Origin: Axinella damicornis
Lineage: Eukaryota > Porifera > Demospongiae > Axinellida > Axinellidae
Length of the DNA: 64,000 nt
Assembly: GCA_963931865.1 (NCBI GenBank)
Contig: OZ007511.1
Span: 9,662,603-9,726,602 of the forward strand
Reading direction: 5' to 3'
Shown: positions 62,060 through 64,000 of the stretch, piece by piece
Position numbering within the stretch: position 1 is the stretch's first letter
How the letters are laid out: every line of letters starts with the position of its first letter
The notes under the pieces: generated by a model
Database searches by the model: none
Told to the model about the DNA's origin: nothing
The model's input: only the letters and a program-made list of their open reading frames with translations
Position numbers and translations under genes: made by a program

Positions 62060-62165
62060 GCACGATGCACGTGAGAGTCCATCTTGCCACACCCTGCATG
62101 TGAGAATCCATCTTTCCACACCCTGCACGTGAGAGTCCACCTTGCCACACCCTGCATGTGAGCGT
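62060..62165. repeat. 29-bp tandem repeat, about 3.5 units
   Basis: Units CACGTGAGAGTCCATCTTGC plus CACACCCTG. Confidence 0.8.
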
Positions 62166-62216
62166 CACAGGTATATTGACTGGTAGATCAAAACCAACAT
62201 TAACCTTGTGTTCTAT

Positions 62217-62306
62217 TAGCCTCATTCCCAGGCCGTTCCCACCGCCAGTATTTCATACTGGAAGTGATGAAATACTGGCGGTGGGAACGGCCTGGAACCG
62301 AGGCTA
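62217..62306. mobile_element. TAGCC-family MITE, 90 bp, perfect 9-bp TSD
   Basis: Ends TAGCCTCATTCCCAGGCCGT and ACGGCCTGGAACCGAGGCTA. GTGTTCTAT on both sides. The whole element is one hairpin. Confidence 0.88.
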
Positions 62307-62384
62307 GTGTTCTATTTGAACCAGTGTTTTCCCCCAAAGGGTGGTACTTTACTAGTACCCTTTCCTGTCAGCTTTGGGGGAAAC

Positions 62385-62451
62385 TAGCCTTGGTCCCAGG
62401 CTCTCTCTGGGGATCCCCATCTTTTGAGGAGGGAGCCTGGGAACAAGGCTA
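62385..62451. mobile_element. TAGCC-family MITE, 67 bp, perfect 9-bp TSD
   Basis: Ends TAGCCTTGGTCCCAGGCTC and GAGCCTGGGAACAAGGCTA. GGGGGAAAC on both sides. Confidence 0.88.
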
Positions 62452-62869
62452 GGGGGAAACACTGAAGAACCACTGTAAAATGATCACACAAGTAGAACCA
62501 CAGTGTAGAGCAAGGGCCCATAGGCGGCGGAACTGCTGGATCAATGTTTCCTGCATAGGCAGCAGGTCTGGCAACTGCTGTACCAGTGTTTGCTGTATGG
62601 TGCCTGAAAAAGTGAGCAGATGCGATCTCAGAGTACACACAGGCTCCCAACACATGCTCCTACCACAGCAAGAGAGCCAGACTCCAGCGCTTGTTCTGCA
62701 TGCAAGTGTCTGTGTGATATCTGGCATCTTTTATCAGTAACATGCAGTATGTACCATTAATTTGTCTATCAAGCTAGGCCTTCTCAATTAGGCCAATACA
62801 GTACATCCACTCGGTCACAAGGCTCCACCCATTCAGACATTGCAACCAACCAACATGGCACCGCCCTAC

Positions 62870-63310
62870 TCACCCTGGTCCTGCTGTGAAGGATGGCAGT
62901 TCCCTTCACCTCTCATTCGAGCAGCACGTCCTCCTGATCATGAGAGTACCCACCCTGGTCGTGCTGTGAAGGATGGCAGTTCTCTTCACCTCTCGTTCGA
63001 GCAGCACGTCCTACTGCCACCCTGGTCCTGCTGTGAAGGATGGCAGTTCCCTTCACCTCTCGTTCGAGCAGCACGTCCTACTGCCACCCTGGTCCTGCTG
63101 TGAAGGATGGCAGTTCTCTTCACCTCTCATTCGAGCAGCATGTCCTCCTCATCATGAGGGTACCCACCCTGGTCCTGCTGTGAAGGATGGCAGTTTTATT
63201 TCACCTCTCGTTCGAGCAGCACATCTTCCTGATCGTGAGGGTACCCACCCTGGTCCTGCTGTGAAGGATGGCAGTTCTCTTCACCTCTCATTCAAGCAGC
63301 ACATCTTCTT
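62870..63310. repeat. Minisatellite of 59- and 78-bp units
   Basis: About six to seven units with the core CACCCTGGTCCTGCTGTGAA, GGATGGCAGTT and CATTCGAGCAGCACGTCCT. Longer units add a GATCATGAGGGTAC segment. Confidence 0.85.
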
Positions 63311-64000
63311 GATCATGAGGGTACAGAGAGGCACAGAAGGTCAAGGTGTCAGCAGTCGCTGAAGTGAGCGAAACAGGCAAAGGTACCTGTATAATGAACA
63401 TGACAGTATCAGGAGCTATGACATCATCATGCAAATGAAATGGCGATGACGGGATTGCCATACAATAGAACATGACACACTCACACTAATGCCTGGCCCA
63501 TTCCTCTTCTTCGTTCTACAGGAAATGGAGACAGGAAGTTGACAATAATTAGGATGCAACAGCGCTGTTACATTATTCCCACAGTGTAGACACTGTACTC
63601 ACAGTGCAGACGGCACTGCATGTGTCCTCACAGTGCAATATTGTGTTCTCACAGAGAAATTATTTATCACAGTGTCGACTGTATATATCAGTGCAACATT
63701 GTATTCCCACTGGTACAATGAACTTACCCAGAGATTTTCTGCTTAGCGGTGACAGTCAGTTCTGTGTGGGGTGTGTATGTCTGTGTGCCTGTATGTCGTG
63801 TGTGAGTGCATGTGAGAGGATCGGAGTACATTTGGAAGGCAAAGAAGTCCTGTCGCAGAGCTGACAGAGTGACAGGCATGATAATCTGAGTGCAGTTTTG
63901 ATTCAGGAGCAATGGTCCATTGACAGTGCAATTGTTCACAGATCTGGTTAATCATATACTTTCAGAAGCAATTACACCAAGGAGTGAAAGCCATGCCCCA
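63311..64000. other. No gene seen
   Basis: Unique sequence to the window end, with degenerate CACAGTGCA repeats near 63580-63700. Nothing coding is supported. Confidence 0.35.

Noticed and set aside
1..64000. CRISPR array, rRNA genes, prokaryotic operons
   Set aside because: The tandem repeats lack spacer structure, no rRNA-like conserved blocks are visible, and gene organisation is spliced and eukaryotic.

Overview
The window looks like nuclear DNA of an early-branching animal, most likely a demosponge. This is inferred from three things: short GT-AG introns, Death-domain and TRAF-type genes of the kind that are expanded in sponges, and a very high load of small inverted-repeat transposons and minisatellites. 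No bacterial operons, rRNA genes or CRISPR arrays are visible. No organism could be confirmed from the sequence alone.

Layout. Positions 1-860 hold palindromic and tandem repeats. A single-exon glycosyltransferase-92-type gene follows (1349-2692, +), then a decayed HIRAN-like fragment and about 4.5 kb without a supportable gene. A plus-strand RING / TRAF-zinc-finger / coiled-coil / Kelch gene lies at 7636-11937; its RING is broken by a frameshift and its exons join in phase.

From about 12.0 to 56.1 kb the window is a roughly 20-24 kb tandem segmental duplication (12018-31990 and 32208-56125). Each copy carries one large minus-strand gene, pieced together here from splice signals and reading frame. 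The first (31866 to 13248) would encode about 535 residues: two CXXC zinc fingers, acidic/Ser-Thr linkers and a C-terminal Death domain. The second (56033 to 33963) would encode about 741 residues with three CXXC fingers and the same Death domain. Every module boundary is a phase-1 intron and each CXXC finger is built from three exons with identical internal phases, so the modules can be duplicated without breaking the frame. A CpG-DNA-type binding module joined to a Death domain is the most interesting item in the window.

The duplicated block is full of mobile elements. One is a 2.5-kb DNA transposon with 29-bp perfect terminal inverted repeats and a broken transposase-like gene (19732-22260). 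A large family of MITEs starts TAGCCTCGTTCCCAGG and makes 9-bp target duplications; one insertion is confirmed by an empty site in the other copy. There is also an 8-bp-TSD hAT-type MITE and several long palindromes. Minisatellites, poly-G/C runs and a 15-bp palindromic satellite fill the introns.

The last 8 kb (56.1-64 kb) holds a partial NNMT/PNMT/TEMT-type methyltransferase (59123-59680, +), phase-1 exons of a possible third minus-strand gene, palindromic MITEs and a minisatellite. All gene models beyond uninterrupted reading frames are inferences from splice motifs and phase and lack transcript support.
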